In this document: positions 16,856-24,877 of the stretch, in pieces
Position numbering within the stretch: the first letter of the stretch is position 1
Layout of the letters: every line of letters starts with the position of its first letter
Assembly (NCBI GenBank): GCA_015232575.1
Contig: JADFZL010000010.1
Location: forward strand, 124,001 to 188,000
Source of the DNA: Candidatus Rifleibacteriota bacterium
Lineage (GTDB): Bacteria; Muiribacteriota; Ozemobacteria; Ozemobacterales; Ozemobacteraceae
DNA: 64,000 nucleotides
Direction of reading: 5' to 3'
Made by a program: the position numbers and the translations under genes
Notes under the pieces: generated by a model
Told to the model about the DNA's origin: nothing
Database searches by the model: none
Seen by the model: only the letters and a program-made list of their open reading frames with translations

Positions 16856-17236
16856 TCGACACCGCGCGGCCCCCTCTAAAAGCCTCAGAGAGCACAAAGT
16901 GCTCGACCGCGGGGAGTGAGCTGGTCGAACTCGTTCGGGCAGCGAGAGGGGCGCGGCCTTCTCTAAATGCCTCAGAGAGCACAAAGTGCTCGACCGCGGG
17001 GAGTGAGCTGGTCGAACTTGTTCGAGCAGCGAGAGGGGGCGCGGCCTTCTCTAAAAGCATCAGAGAGCACAAAGTGCTCGACCGCGGGGAGTGAGCTGTC
17101 CGAACTTGTTCGGGCAGCGAGAGGGGGCGCGGCCTTCTCTAAAAGCCTCAGAGAGCACAAAGTGCTCGACCGCGGGGAGTGAGCTGGTCGAACTTGTTCG
17201 AGCAGCGAGAGGGGGCGCGTGCCCCCTCTCTAAAAG
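16856..17236. repeat. 88-bp tandem repeat, four copies (family C)
   Basis: The landmark CAGAGAGCAC occurs at 16886, 16973, 17061 and 17149, giving periods of 87, 88 and 88 bases. Each unit is GC-rich and built of small palindromes: AGCAC-AAA-GTGCT, CGAAC-TT-GTTCG and a GAGAGGGGGC hairpin. The last unit ends in a 10-bp hairpin, GAGAGGGGGC (17207-17216) with GCCCCCTCTC (17221-17230). Short ORFs across it are by-products of the repeat. A solitary copy lies at 7988-8036. Spacers are not unique sequence, so this is not CRISPR. Confidence 0.9.
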
Positions 17237-17239
17237 GTA

Positions 17240-17554
17240 TCATGCAGATTCCTTGGGTTTGTTTACTTCTGAGATGAAGCCTGTGGGGAAGTTGTTTCTT
17301 ATGCGGGCTTTTCCAAGATTTTTTATTCCTTCAGATTCAAGCTCAAGTTCCTGAATTTTCAGAGATAACCTCTGCATCCCATCAAGCTCATCCTTGCATT
17401 TTCGTTCGATTTCACAGCGAAGATCTTCTTCTTCTCTTCTCAATTTTGAAACAGTATTTTCAATCAATCTCAGTTTAATTACCTGGTCTCTTGAGAGTGA
17501 TAAATTCTCGTCAATGTTATTGTTTCCTCTGAAAAGATGTATCAGCTTTCCCAT
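17240..17554 (-). CDS. Small coiled-coil protein, function unknown
   Basis: The 104-residue product is MGKLIHLFRGNNNIDENL... followed by a long charged helix (VSKLRREEEDLRCEIERKCKDELDGMQRLSLKIQELELESEGIKNL) that should form a coiled coil. The start at 17554 is chosen because GGAGGGAAAGAC precedes it; the frame extends to 17656 without a ribosome site. It sits between the tandem repeat and a divergent gene pair, and no neighbour suggests a role. Confidence 0.5.
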   Translation of the reverse strand: MGKLIHLFRGNNNIDENLSLSRDQVIKLRLIENTVSKLRREEEDLRCEIERKCKDELDGMQRLSLKIQELELESEGIKNLGKARIRNNFPTGFISEVNKPKESA

Positions 17555-17736
17555 GTCTTTCCCTCCATATATAAAGGAAGCCAGTGATGCTTCCTGATAC
17601 TCAAATTTACAGTAGTTCGAACTTCTGTAAACAATATTCTCTAACCGTTCTGTCACAGTTAAAACATCGGAATAGTCATACGGGAAGTTAAGAGAATATT
17701 TAAGTTTTTTTGTGACAATATTTTAATAATGGCGTT

Positions 17737-17765
17737 TTGACTTTAAGTATTAAGTATGCTATGAA
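17737..17765 (+). promoter_or_regulatory. Sigma-70-like promoter for the CXXC/polyferredoxin pair
   Basis: TTGACT (17737-17742), a 17-base spacer and TATGAA (17760-17765) lie 27 bases before the first start codon. The -35 box matches in five of six positions and the -10 in four of six. Confidence 0.4.
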
Positions 17766-17792
17766 GGGAGAGATATTTTCAGGAGTATGAAA

Positions 17793-17948
17793 ATGGATGA
17801 TAGAGATTCAATATCCTGGTCATTATCAGGAAAAATTTTCTTTGCTGTTTCAATTGTTGCGATGGTGCTTGGGGTTGTTGCAGGGGAACCGGAAACAATT
17901 CATGCAATTGCAACGATGATATGCACAAAGTGCATTGGCCTGGGCTGA
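17793..17948 (+). CDS. CD1871A-type CXXC mini-protein
   Basis: This 51-residue membrane-anchored protein has one hydrophobic segment (KIFFAVSIVAMVLGVVAGE) and ends in MICTKCIGLG. The order of a transmembrane helix, GE, a short helix and C-x-x-C-IG-x-G is that of the CD1871A family of CXXC-containing mini-proteins, known next to 4Fe-4S polyferredoxin genes, as here. AGGAG at 17781-17785 favours ATG 17793 over ATG 17787. A role in electron or thiol transfer with the following polyferredoxin is inferred from pairing. Confidence 0.65.
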   Translation: MDDRDSISWSLSGKIFFAVSIVAMVLGVVAGEPETIHAIATMICTKCIGLG

Positions 17949-17971
17949 GAAGTTTCAGTGGGAGCAGTTTG

Positions 17972-18886
17972 ATGAGGCATTTGGTACAACTATTATCTTC
18001 AATAATTTTAAACGGCTATTTGAAAGGTTTTTTAAGTGGGGTAATCTTTCGTGGCTGGAGTAAAAAAATCTGTATTCCGGTTTTGAACTGCTACAGCTGC
18101 CCCGGTGCGGTATTTTCGTGCCCGCTTGGTATTATACAAACAATCCTCTCAAGCGGCTCAGGTGATGCGGGTTCCAAGGAATCGATGAAAGACCGTTTTT
18201 TCTCTTTACTATCGGGCATACCTGTCTACACTTTAGGAATTCTTACTTTATCGGCTTCGCTGTTCGGGCGAGCCACCTGCGGCTGGGTCTGTCCATTTGG
18301 GTATTTGCAGGATCTGATAAATAAAATCCCGGTTAGAAAAATCAAAGCCCCTGCGTTTTTGCGCTATGGCAAGTATTTGGCTCTAATCTTTCTTGTCATT
18401 TTGCTCCCAATCTATATGACAGATAGTTATGGAATGGGAGAACCGGCTTTCTGCAAATATTTTTGTCCGGCTGGTACCATTGAGGGTGGATTCATCCTTC
18501 CGCTTTATTCTGCGAATAAATCACTTCGTGATCAGTTGGGAAAACTTTTTCTCTGGAAGTCCTCAATCGTTGTTGTTTTCCTGTTTAGCATGGCATTTTT
18601 CAGGAGGCCATTTTGTTCCTGGGCTTGTCCGATTGGAGCATTTCTTGGCCTTTTCAACCGTATTTCATTCTTTCGGCTGAAAATAAATAAAGAAACGTGT
18701 ATCAGCTGTAATGCATGCAGCAAGGCATGCCCATCAGCACTTGATGTCCTGAAGGAAATAGATTCAGCCGAATGTATAAAGTGTCTTGAGTGCAGAAAAG
18801 TCTGTCCGAAAAACTCAATATGTCTTTATCCATTTGATTCAAAAGAAATACCCGCGAAAGATTCAAAAAATCTCTTGCGTGATTAA
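17972..18886 (+). CDS. NapH/YccM-like membrane 4Fe-4S polyferredoxin
   Basis: The 304-residue integral membrane protein has four hydrophobic segments and cysteine clusters NCYSCPGAVFSCPLG, CGWVCPFG, CKYFCPAG and CSWACPIG that mark the NapH/NosR/RdxA type. A C-terminal 2x[4Fe-4S] ferredoxin follows (CISCNACSKACPS and CIKCLECRKVCP). Such proteins pass electrons from the quinol pool or cytoplasm to periplasmic acceptors. The start at 17972 has GGAG seven bases upstream; the frame also extends to 17921, inside the preceding mini-gene. It is paired with the CXXC protein. Confidence 0.82.
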   Translation: MRHLVQLLSSIILNGYLKGFLSGVIFRGWSKKICIPVLNCYSCPGAVFSCPLGIIQTILSSGSGDAGSKESMKDRFFSLLSGIPVYTLGILTLSASLFGRATCGWVCPFGYLQDLINKIPVRKIKAPAFLRYGKYLALIFLVILLPIYMTDSYGMGEPAFCKYFCPAGTIEGGFILPLYSANKSLRDQLGKLFLWKSSIVVVFLFSMAFFRRPFCSWACPIGAFLGLFNRISFFRLKINKETCISCNACSKACPSALDVLKEIDSAECIKCLECRKVCPKNSICLYPFDSKEIPAKDSKNLLRD

Positions 18887-18903
18887 TGCAAGTGTGGTAA
18901 AAT
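18875..18903 (+). promoter_or_regulatory. Promoter of the tRNA gene
   Basis: TTGCGT (18875-18880), 17 bases, then TAAAAT (18898-18903) lie 20 bases before the tRNA. The -10 box differs from consensus at one position. It overlaps the last codons of the polyferredoxin gene. Confidence 0.5.
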
Positions 18904-18922
18904 GCATTCGTTGTATTGCTGT

Positions 18923-18995
18923 CGGGGCGTGGCGCAGTTGGTAGCGCGTGTGGTTCGGGACCACAAGGTCGCTGGTTCGAGTCCAGTCGCCCCGA
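18923..18995 (+). tRNA. tRNA-Pro (anticodon CGG)
   Basis: A seven-base acceptor stem CGGGGCG/CGCCCCG, a D arm with AGTTGGTAG, an anticodon stem TGTGG/CCACA with loop TTCGGGA (anticodon CGG), and a T arm with GGTTCGAGTCC give a complete cloverleaf of 73 bases. CCA is not encoded. A run of T follows. Confidence 0.96.
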
Positions 18996-19029
18996 TTTTT
19001 TGTTCGTTATATATGTTTGCAGAAAAGAA

Positions 19030-20442
19030 ATGGAAAATTATTATCAGATTCTTGGTGTTTCTGATTTTGCCTCGGCAGAGGAGATCCAGACAGCCTATCT
19101 GCAAAGGCAAAAAGAACTATTTACCGATAAAAGTCCCCTCGAAAATATTCCAAAACTGAAGCAATTGCGAAATGCGCTTGAAATTCTTATCGACCCCGAT
19201 AAGCGTGAAGAATATGACCGCAGGCTCAGGGAATTCACAAAGCAGCTTGAAGAAAAGTATAACATTGCTGTTGATGCTTTTGTATCAAGAAAATACGATG
19301 AAGCCATTGAAATATTGAGAGAGTGCATTCGCATAAGCCCTCAGAATCCGGCGTTTTATGAAACTCTTGGAGTTGCCTACCAGTTGCAGAACAAGCTTGA
19401 TGAAGCCATCAAGATTTTTCAGCAGGGATTGCAATTAAATGGCAACAAGGCTTATTTTCACTGGTATCTGGGCGATATCTACAAAAAGCTTGTTGACGAT
19501 GACAAGGCAGACACGCACTATCTTGATGCAGTTGAGGCTTTCAGAGAAATACTGAAGGTAGATCCAAAAAATGTTTCGGCACTCGAAATGCTTGCTGACA
19601 CCTTTTCCAAAATGAAGTGGTACCAGGAATCTGCTGAAATATATGAAAAACTTCTTGAACAGTATCCATTCAAAGCAAAATATTTCAGAGAATTTGGAGT
19701 AATACTTTACGAGCTTGACTCTCTTGACGAAGCTGAAGAAAAGTTGAGGGAGGCACTTGAAAATTCCCCGGATGAGCCACTTTCATTGTTTTATCTTGGA
19801 TTAGTCTATTTCAAAAAGAGATTGCTTTCGCTTGCCATTGAAACTCTTGAAGCTTCTTTGCGTGCAAACCCCGATCAGCCAGAAGTACATAAATTAATAG
19901 AGAAAATTTGTGATGTCCAGAGTGAAATCGGGCAAACAGTTGAAGAAACAATTCGTGACAGTGTTCCGGAAGTTATTGTTGAAGGCACGGTTAAATGGTA
20001 TAATACTGAGAATGGTCTTGGAGTGCTTACGTGCGAAGATTTTCCTGAAGTGCTTCTTCACTACAGTGCAATTCCCCAGGAATTTCAGGACACTTTAAAG
20101 AAGGGTGATCTTGTTCAATTCGGTGTAGTAAAAGACTCCGTCGGACCTGTTGCCGTGAAGGTTTCGCCCATATCAGATTCAGCTTCTTCTGATGTCTTCC
20201 CTGGAAAGATTGTAAAATTTGACAAAGTCAGAAAAATCGGACTTATCGAATCACACGATGGTCGTGAAATGTTTTTTCATTTCAACGCTCTTTCGCCTGA
20301 GATCCGCGAAATAATTGAAGTCGGAATGGAAGTTCTTTTCGAAGTTACGATAAATCGCGGACTTGAAGACAAGCCAATAGAACAGGCCAAAAACATCAGA
20401 AAAAGAAAAAAAGCACCGGTTTCAGCTCCCAATACAAAATAG
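19030..20442 (+). CDS. J-like domain / TPR / double cold-shock domain fusion
   Basis: The 470-residue protein has three parts. Residues 1-65 look like a J domain (MENYYQILGVSDFASAEEIQTAY, then LIDPDKREEYDRRL), but the HPD motif that stimulates Hsp70 is replaced by FTD. Residues ~75-300 are six or more TPR units (KYDEAIEILRECIRISPQNPAFYETLGVAY, LDEAIKIFQQGLQLNGNKAYFHWYLGDIY). The C-terminal part has two cold-shock-like barrels, VEGTVKWYNTENGLGVLTCED and PGKIVKFDKVRKIGLIESHDG. The true start is ATG 19030; an upstream frame to 18916 runs through the tRNA and is false. It could link chaperone or RNA functions. It appears to have no promoter other than that of the tRNA. Confidence 0.8.
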   Translation: MENYYQILGVSDFASAEEIQTAYLQRQKELFTDKSPLENIPKLKQLRNALEILIDPDKREEYDRRLREFTKQLEEKYNIAVDAFVSRKYDEAIEILRECIRISPQNPAFYETLGVAYQLQNKLDEAIKIFQQGLQLNGNKAYFHWYLGDIYKKLVDDDKADTHYLDAVEAFREILKVDPKNVSALEMLADTFSKMKWYQESAEIYEKLLEQYPFKAKYFREFGVILYELDSLDEAEEKLREALENSPDEPLSLFYLGLVYFKKRLLSLAIETLEASLRANPDQPEVHKLIEKICDVQSEIGQTVEETIRDSVPEVIVEGTVKWYNTENGLGVLTCEDFPEVLLHYSAIPQEFQDTLKKGDLVQFGVVKDSVGPVAVKVSPISDSASSDVFPGKIVKFDKVRKIGLIESHDGREMFFHFNALSPEIREIIEVGMEVLFEVTINRGLEDKPIEQAKNIRKRKKAPVSAPNTK

Positions 20443-20464
20443 ACAATTACGCAAAACCCATTTT

Positions 20465-20503
20465 TCCGCGCCTCTGAGTCTCTGTGTGAGTTCTTTCTTT
20501 GCG
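20465..20503. repeat. Dispersed repeat, family B (copy 2)
   Basis: CCGCGCCTCTGAGTCTCTGT, followed by GTGAG and TTCTTTCTTTGCG, resembles 2481-2510. It lies between the convergent J-TPR gene and trmFO. Confidence 0.4.
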
Positions 20504-20541
20504 CTACAGTCTCTCTGAATTTGTTGTATCCAGTGGCTGTG

Positions 20542-21942
20542 TCAGATTTTTGACATGAATTCTCTGAAAGCTTTGCGTGCAATTGCTACGATAATGGCTT
20601 TACGATCAGCTTTTGAGTTCTTCACAACATTACTTTTTTCGCCTTTTTCATCTTCAACGGCTGTTACACTTCTCATTAATTTTCCAGATTCCGCTGAAGT
20701 ATCAAAAAGACCGAAATTTGCGTTCATCGGCGTGAAGTGCTTGTGTCCGGGAAAGGTAATGTATTTGATCAGTGCTCCAAGAATGCTTTCTGGCGGAGGA
20801 CTTATCATTGGTTTATCAAGAAGCAGCCTGGATACATTCAAGCCAGCAAGAAGTCCTGTGCCAGTAGATTCACAGTAGCCCTCAACACCCGTAATCTGGC
20901 CACCAATAAAAATATTCGGATGTTTCTTTACCTGCATGAATTCATTCAGAATAAGCGGCGACTGAAGGAATATATTTCTGTGCATCTGTCCATATCTGAT
21001 GAATTCTGCGTTTGCAAGAGCCGGAATCATGCTGAATACACGCTTCTGCTCACTGAATTTCAGATTTGTCTGGAAACCGACCATATTAAAAAGGCTTCCC
21101 AATAGATTGTCCTGACGAAGTTGTACAATTGCATAGGGCCTTCTTTGCTCAACCGGATCAGTAAGGCCAGTCGGTTTCATTGGTCCAAAGCGTAAAGAGT
21201 CGAGACCACTGGCGGCTATCTCTTCAACTGGCTGGCAGGCGCTGAAAAACATCTTTTTTGCATCTTTTTCAAAAGCTGGCAGAGGAATCTTTTCTGCTTT
21301 CAAAAGCTCCTGAACAAAATTCTGATATTCAACTTTGCTTAGCGGGCAGTTAATGTAATCTCCGCCGCCGTTTTCGTCGTCATATCTGTTGGCTTTGAAA
21401 GCTTTAGTCATATCAACTGAGTCAGCCTTCAGCAGTGGAGCGATTGCATCGAAAAAACTCAGAGTCTCTGCTCCAAAAGTGGATATCAGAGTTTTTACAA
21501 AAGTTGGCGAAGTCAAAGGACCAGTGGCGATAACTGAAATTTCATCTTCAGGAATTTTTGTAACTTCTTCATTGATGTATTCAACCATGGTGTGGGTCTT
21601 GATGAAACGCGTGATTTCACGTGAAAATGCATCACGATCGACTGCCAGAGCTTGTCCAGCAGGGACGCGGTATTTATAGGCAGAGTCAAGAATATAGGAA
21701 TTCATAGCACGCAGTTCTTCTTTGAGGAGACCTGAAGCTCTGTCTGGAAGGTTGCTTCCCATGGAATTGCTGCAAACCAGCTCAGACAGAAGCTGAGTGC
21801 GGTGCGCTCCGGTTTCAACCAGTGGCCGCATTTCATACAACTTTACACGGATGCCGCGCCTGATAAGCTGATAAGCAGCTTCCGATCCAGCCAGTCCACC
21901 ACCTATTACATTGACTATGTGCGATACAGTTTTCTTTGCCAC
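20542..21942 (-). CDS. trmFO: Methylenetetrahydrofolate-tRNA-(uracil-5-)-methyltransferase
   Basis: This enzyme makes m5U54 in the T loop of tRNA using 5,10-methylene-THF and FAD. The N-terminal dinucleotide fold IVNVIGGGLAGSEAAYQL, followed by YEMRP, ELVCSNSMGSN and GGQITGVEGYCESTGTGLLAG are family signatures. Length (466) is normal to slightly long. The start is GTG 21942 with AAGGA six bases upstream, two bases after the topA stop. It is the last gene of the HEAT-dprA-smg-topA-trmFO operon. The topA-trmFO order is also seen in Firmicutes. Confidence 0.96.
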   Translation of the reverse strand: MAKKTVSHIVNVIGGGLAGSEAAYQLIRRGIRVKLYEMRPLVETGAHRTQLLSELVCSNSMGSNLPDRASGLLKEELRAMNSYILDSAYKYRVPAGQALAVDRDAFSREITRFIKTHTMVEYINEEVTKIPEDEISVIATGPLTSPTFVKTLISTFGAETLSFFDAIAPLLKADSVDMTKAFKANRYDDENGGGDYINCPLSKVEYQNFVQELLKAEKIPLPAFEKDAKKMFFSACQPVEEIAASGLDSLRFGPMKPTGLTDPVEQRRPYAIVQLRQDNLLGSLFNMVGFQTNLKFSEQKRVFSMIPALANAEFIRYGQMHRNIFLQSPLILNEFMQVKKHPNIFIGGQITGVEGYCESTGTGLLAGLNVSRLLLDKPMISPPPESILGALIKYITFPGHKHFTPMNANFGLFDTSAESGKLMRSVTAVEDEKGEKSNVVKNSKADRKAIIVAIARKAFREFMSKI

Positions 21943-21943
21943 G

Positions 21944-24292
21944 TTATTCCTTTACCTCAGATTCTTCAGGAAATTCTTTATATTCACAAGTTTTTACTGA
22001 ACATTTAATAAATTCGCCAAGTTTTTTTGTTGAATGAAATATCAGCGGTGCTCCGCATGTTGGACAGGGCTTTCCGGTCGGTTTGGCCCAGAGAGTCAGT
22101 TTACACTCCGGATATTTTGAACATGCGTAAAATGTTCTGCGCCGTTTGGATTTCTTTATGACGATTGTACCAGAGCAACCTTCCATCGGGCATTTAACGC
22201 CGGTGCTTTCAAGAAGAGGCTTGGTTGACTTGCATTCCGGATAATTATCGCAGGCAACAAATCTTCCAAATCTGCCGGTTCTTATAGACATTGGAGCACC
22301 GCAGGTTTCGCAGATTTCACCTGTTGGCTCAGTCTTACCGGTACCATCTCTTTCTTTAATTTTGTCCAGAGTTTCGCGGAGCTTTACTGAAGATCTTTCC
22401 TCATTTTCCTGAGCGAAAAGAACAATTTCTTCGGGAATATTCTCAGTAGTTTTGCATTCCGGATAACCAGTACATGCAAGGAATTTTCCAGTGATTCCCA
22501 GTTTGACAATCATTGGACGTCCGCATTTTATGCAGAAGCAGTCTGAACCAAGTTCAACTTTCTTCAGATTTTCTTCTGCCCGTTTCAAATCTTTGATGAA
22601 AGGCTGATAAAAATCAGAGAGTACTTTTACCCATTCAATCTTTCCATCGCCTATTTCATCCAGAAGAGTTTCCATTGAAGCTGTAAACTTTGGATTGATG
22701 ACATCTTTGAATGAACCGGTCAGAATGGATGTGGTTAAAAAAGCTGCATCAGAAGGTTTGAATCGTCCATCGACTTTCGAAACATAGCCTCTCTGCTGAA
22801 TTGTTTCGATAATCGTTGCATAAGTGCTTGGTCTGCCGATGCCTTCTTTTTCAAGAGTCTTAATCAAAATTGATTCACTGTATCTTGCAGGCGGAAGTGT
22901 AAAATTCTGTTTTGAGTCAACACTGCGCAGCTTAAGTTTTTCGCCTTCCTCAATCTGTGGAAGTTTCTGCTTTTCTTCGCTGTTTTTACTGTTGTCACTT
23001 TCAGTTTCAGAAGACTCTTCGGCAGATTCAGTGTAAAGCGCTGTGAATCCATCAAATACGAGAGTCGAGCCTGTTGCCTGAAGAAGGGCTTTCCCGGCTG
23101 AAATATCTATCGTGAGAATATCGTGAATTGATTCAGCCATCTGTGTTGCAACAAAACGTTTCCAGATAAGCGAGTAAAGTTTCAGTTCATCTGCAGAAAG
23201 ATGTCTGGAAAGTTGCTCAGGAGTTCTTTTGACAGAGGTAGGCCTTATTGCCTCATGGGCGTCCTGTGCACCCTGTTTGGTTTTGTAATGCCTCGGATGG
23301 GGAAGCGAATACGATTTGTCGAATCTTGTTTCAATATAGTCCTTTGCTTCAGACAGACCTTCCGGTGAAATTCTGACCGAATCGGTTCTCATATATGTAA
23401 TAAGTCCGACTTGTCCCTCGTTTCCGACTTCAATGCCTTCATAAAGCTTCTGAGCAAGGCTCATTGTACGTTTGGAAGTAAACGAAAATTTGTATGATGC
23501 TTCCTGTTGAAGTGTGCTGGTAATAAAAGGCGGTGGTGGGGAAGTTTTCTTTGCTCTTTTTGTTACCTGTTCAACAACAGGCTCTGATTCGTGTATCTCA
23601 CGAAGCACTTCTTCGGAAGTTTCCGAGTCTGGTACAACAGCTTTTTTACCTTTGTATTTTGCAAGCTTTGTTTCGAAAGAAGCTCCTGCTGTTGTTTTAA
23701 GAATAGCTTTTATTGTCCAGTATTCTTCCGGGTTGAATGCAAGAATTTCCTGTTCTCTTTTGCAGATAAATAATACTGCAACAGACTGAACTCGTCCGGC
23801 TGAAAGACCCATGCAGACTTTCTTCCAGAGAAGAGGTGAAAGTTTATATCCGACAATGCGGTCTAAAATTCGCCTCGACTGTTGTGCGCTTACAAGATTA
23901 AGATCAATAGATCTCGGATTAGAAATAGCCTTCAGAACTTCTTCTTTAGTAATACTATTAAAAGTTACTCTGCATGGAGAAAAAGGGTCAACATCAAGAA
24001 TATTGGCGAGATGCCAGCTTATTGCTTCACCTTCCCGGTCAGGGTCGGGGGCGAGATAAATTCTGTCAGAACGCTCAGCAGCATCCTTAATTTTTTTGAT
24101 TACATCAGCCCGGGTTTTGGAAACCTGATATATTGGAACAAAACCACTTTCAACGTCTACTCCAATTCTTGATTCAGGCAAATCGACAATATGTCCCTTG
24201 CTCGCTTCTACAATAAAATCAGAACCGAGGAATTTGGAAAGGGTTTTTATCTTTCCCGGGGACTCAACTATAAGAAGATTTTTTCCAGCCAT
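21944..24292 (-). CDS. topA: DNA topoisomerase I
   Basis: This type IA topoisomerase (782 residues) relaxes negative supercoils. The Toprim domain starts with NLLIVESPGK and has DPDREGEAISWH. The catalytic tyrosine is in GLITYMRTDS near residue 300. Four C-terminal zinc-ribbon repeats follow: CFCIKCGRPM, CETCGAPMSI, CPMEGCSGTIV and CPTCGAPLIF. The first three end in Y-PECK, and the fourth ends CSVKTCEYKE. Translation starts at ATG directly after the TAA of the smg-like gene. Confidence 0.97.
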   Translation of the reverse strand: MAGKNLLIVESPGKIKTLSKFLGSDFIVEASKGHIVDLPESRIGVDVESGFVPIYQVSKTRADVIKKIKDAAERSDRIYLAPDPDREGEAISWHLANILDVDPFSPCRVTFNSITKEEVLKAISNPRSIDLNLVSAQQSRRILDRIVGYKLSPLLWKKVCMGLSAGRVQSVAVLFICKREQEILAFNPEEYWTIKAILKTTAGASFETKLAKYKGKKAVVPDSETSEEVLREIHESEPVVEQVTKRAKKTSPPPPFITSTLQQEASYKFSFTSKRTMSLAQKLYEGIEVGNEGQVGLITYMRTDSVRISPEGLSEAKDYIETRFDKSYSLPHPRHYKTKQGAQDAHEAIRPTSVKRTPEQLSRHLSADELKLYSLIWKRFVATQMAESIHDILTIDISAGKALLQATGSTLVFDGFTALYTESAEESSETESDNSKNSEEKQKLPQIEEGEKLKLRSVDSKQNFTLPPARYSESILIKTLEKEGIGRPSTYATIIETIQQRGYVSKVDGRFKPSDAAFLTTSILTGSFKDVINPKFTASMETLLDEIGDGKIEWVKVLSDFYQPFIKDLKRAEENLKKVELGSDCFCIKCGRPMIVKLGITGKFLACTGYPECKTTENIPEEIVLFAQENEERSSVKLRETLDKIKERDGTGKTEPTGEICETCGAPMSIRTGRFGRFVACDNYPECKSTKPLLESTGVKCPMEGCSGTIVIKKSKRRRTFYACSKYPECKLTLWAKPTGKPCPTCGAPLIFHSTKKLGEFIKCSVKTCEYKEFPEESEVKE

Positions 24293-24877
24293 TTAATTTA
24301 TGTATGCAGGCGGTGGAAGTTTGTCGCTCAATGCAAATTGTGAATCATGTGTCAGAAGAGATGCTCCCTGGAGGCTCAGAAGAATTTCAAGGCGTGTTGG
24401 AGAGATATCGCGAAGGTCATTTTGCCAGATGAACTGTATAAACTTTTCAAATTGTCCTGGTTGAACTGCTCCACTGTTCAAAAGGTTCAGCAGAACAGAT
24501 TGTGCGTCATCTGTAAGCCTTATACTTTCTGAGATATGAAGTACTCTGAAACCTGATGAGATATGATTCGCTTTCTTATCATCTTCCTGTTCCTTCATTG
24601 CTGATGGCAAGGCAGTTCCCGGGGAAGGAGTTTCGGCAGAACTTCTGAGGGTCATTCCCAGAATAGCAAGCCAGCTCATGGCAAGAGAAACATCTTCTGG
24701 TGAAAATCCTCTCTTTATGAGCTTTTCAATTGTTGGCAGTTTGATTCCTGAATTATCCTTTTCTTCAGATGTACCATCATCTGATTTTTTCCGGTTTTCA
24801 AATTGCTGAACTACCATCTTCATTATTTTTACTACATTTCCAAGTGTCGAACTTCTGGATTTATTCATTTTTTTCAC
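24293..24877 (-). CDS. smg: Smg-like (DUF494) protein
   Basis: The 194-residue protein fits the Smg/DUF494 pattern of two helical blocks: IEKLIKRGFSPEDVSLAMSWLAILG and FRVLHISESIRLTDDAQSVLLNLLNSGAVQPGQFEKFI. Smg is known next to dprA in enterobacteria, and here the gene overlaps dprA by four bases, which supports the call. Its biochemical role is unknown. An acidic spacer (residues ~35-50) and a Ser/Pro-rich stretch after the first block are extra compared with the E. coli protein. Confidence 0.65.
   Translation of the reverse strand: MKKMNKSRSSTLGNVVKIMKMVVQQFENRKKSDDGTSEEKDNSGIKLPTIEKLIKRGFSPEDVSLAMSWLAILGMTLRSSAETPSPGTALPSAMKEQEDDKKANHISSGFRVLHISESIRLTDDAQSVLLNLLNSGAVQPGQFEKFIQFIWQNDLRDISPTRLEILLSLQGASLLTHDSQFALSDKLPPPAYIN

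Noticed and set aside
16886..17236. CRISPR array
   Set aside because: Units are contiguous 87-88 bp repeats without unique spacers, and no cas genes are present.
16812..17354. Several ORFs of 62-87 codons on both strands over the tandem repeat
   Set aside because: They are produced by the open, GC-rich repeat unit itself and have no ribosome sites.
18916..19029. N-terminal extension of the J-TPR gene
   Set aside because: It runs through the complete tRNA-Pro gene; the J-domain motif starts at ATG 19030.
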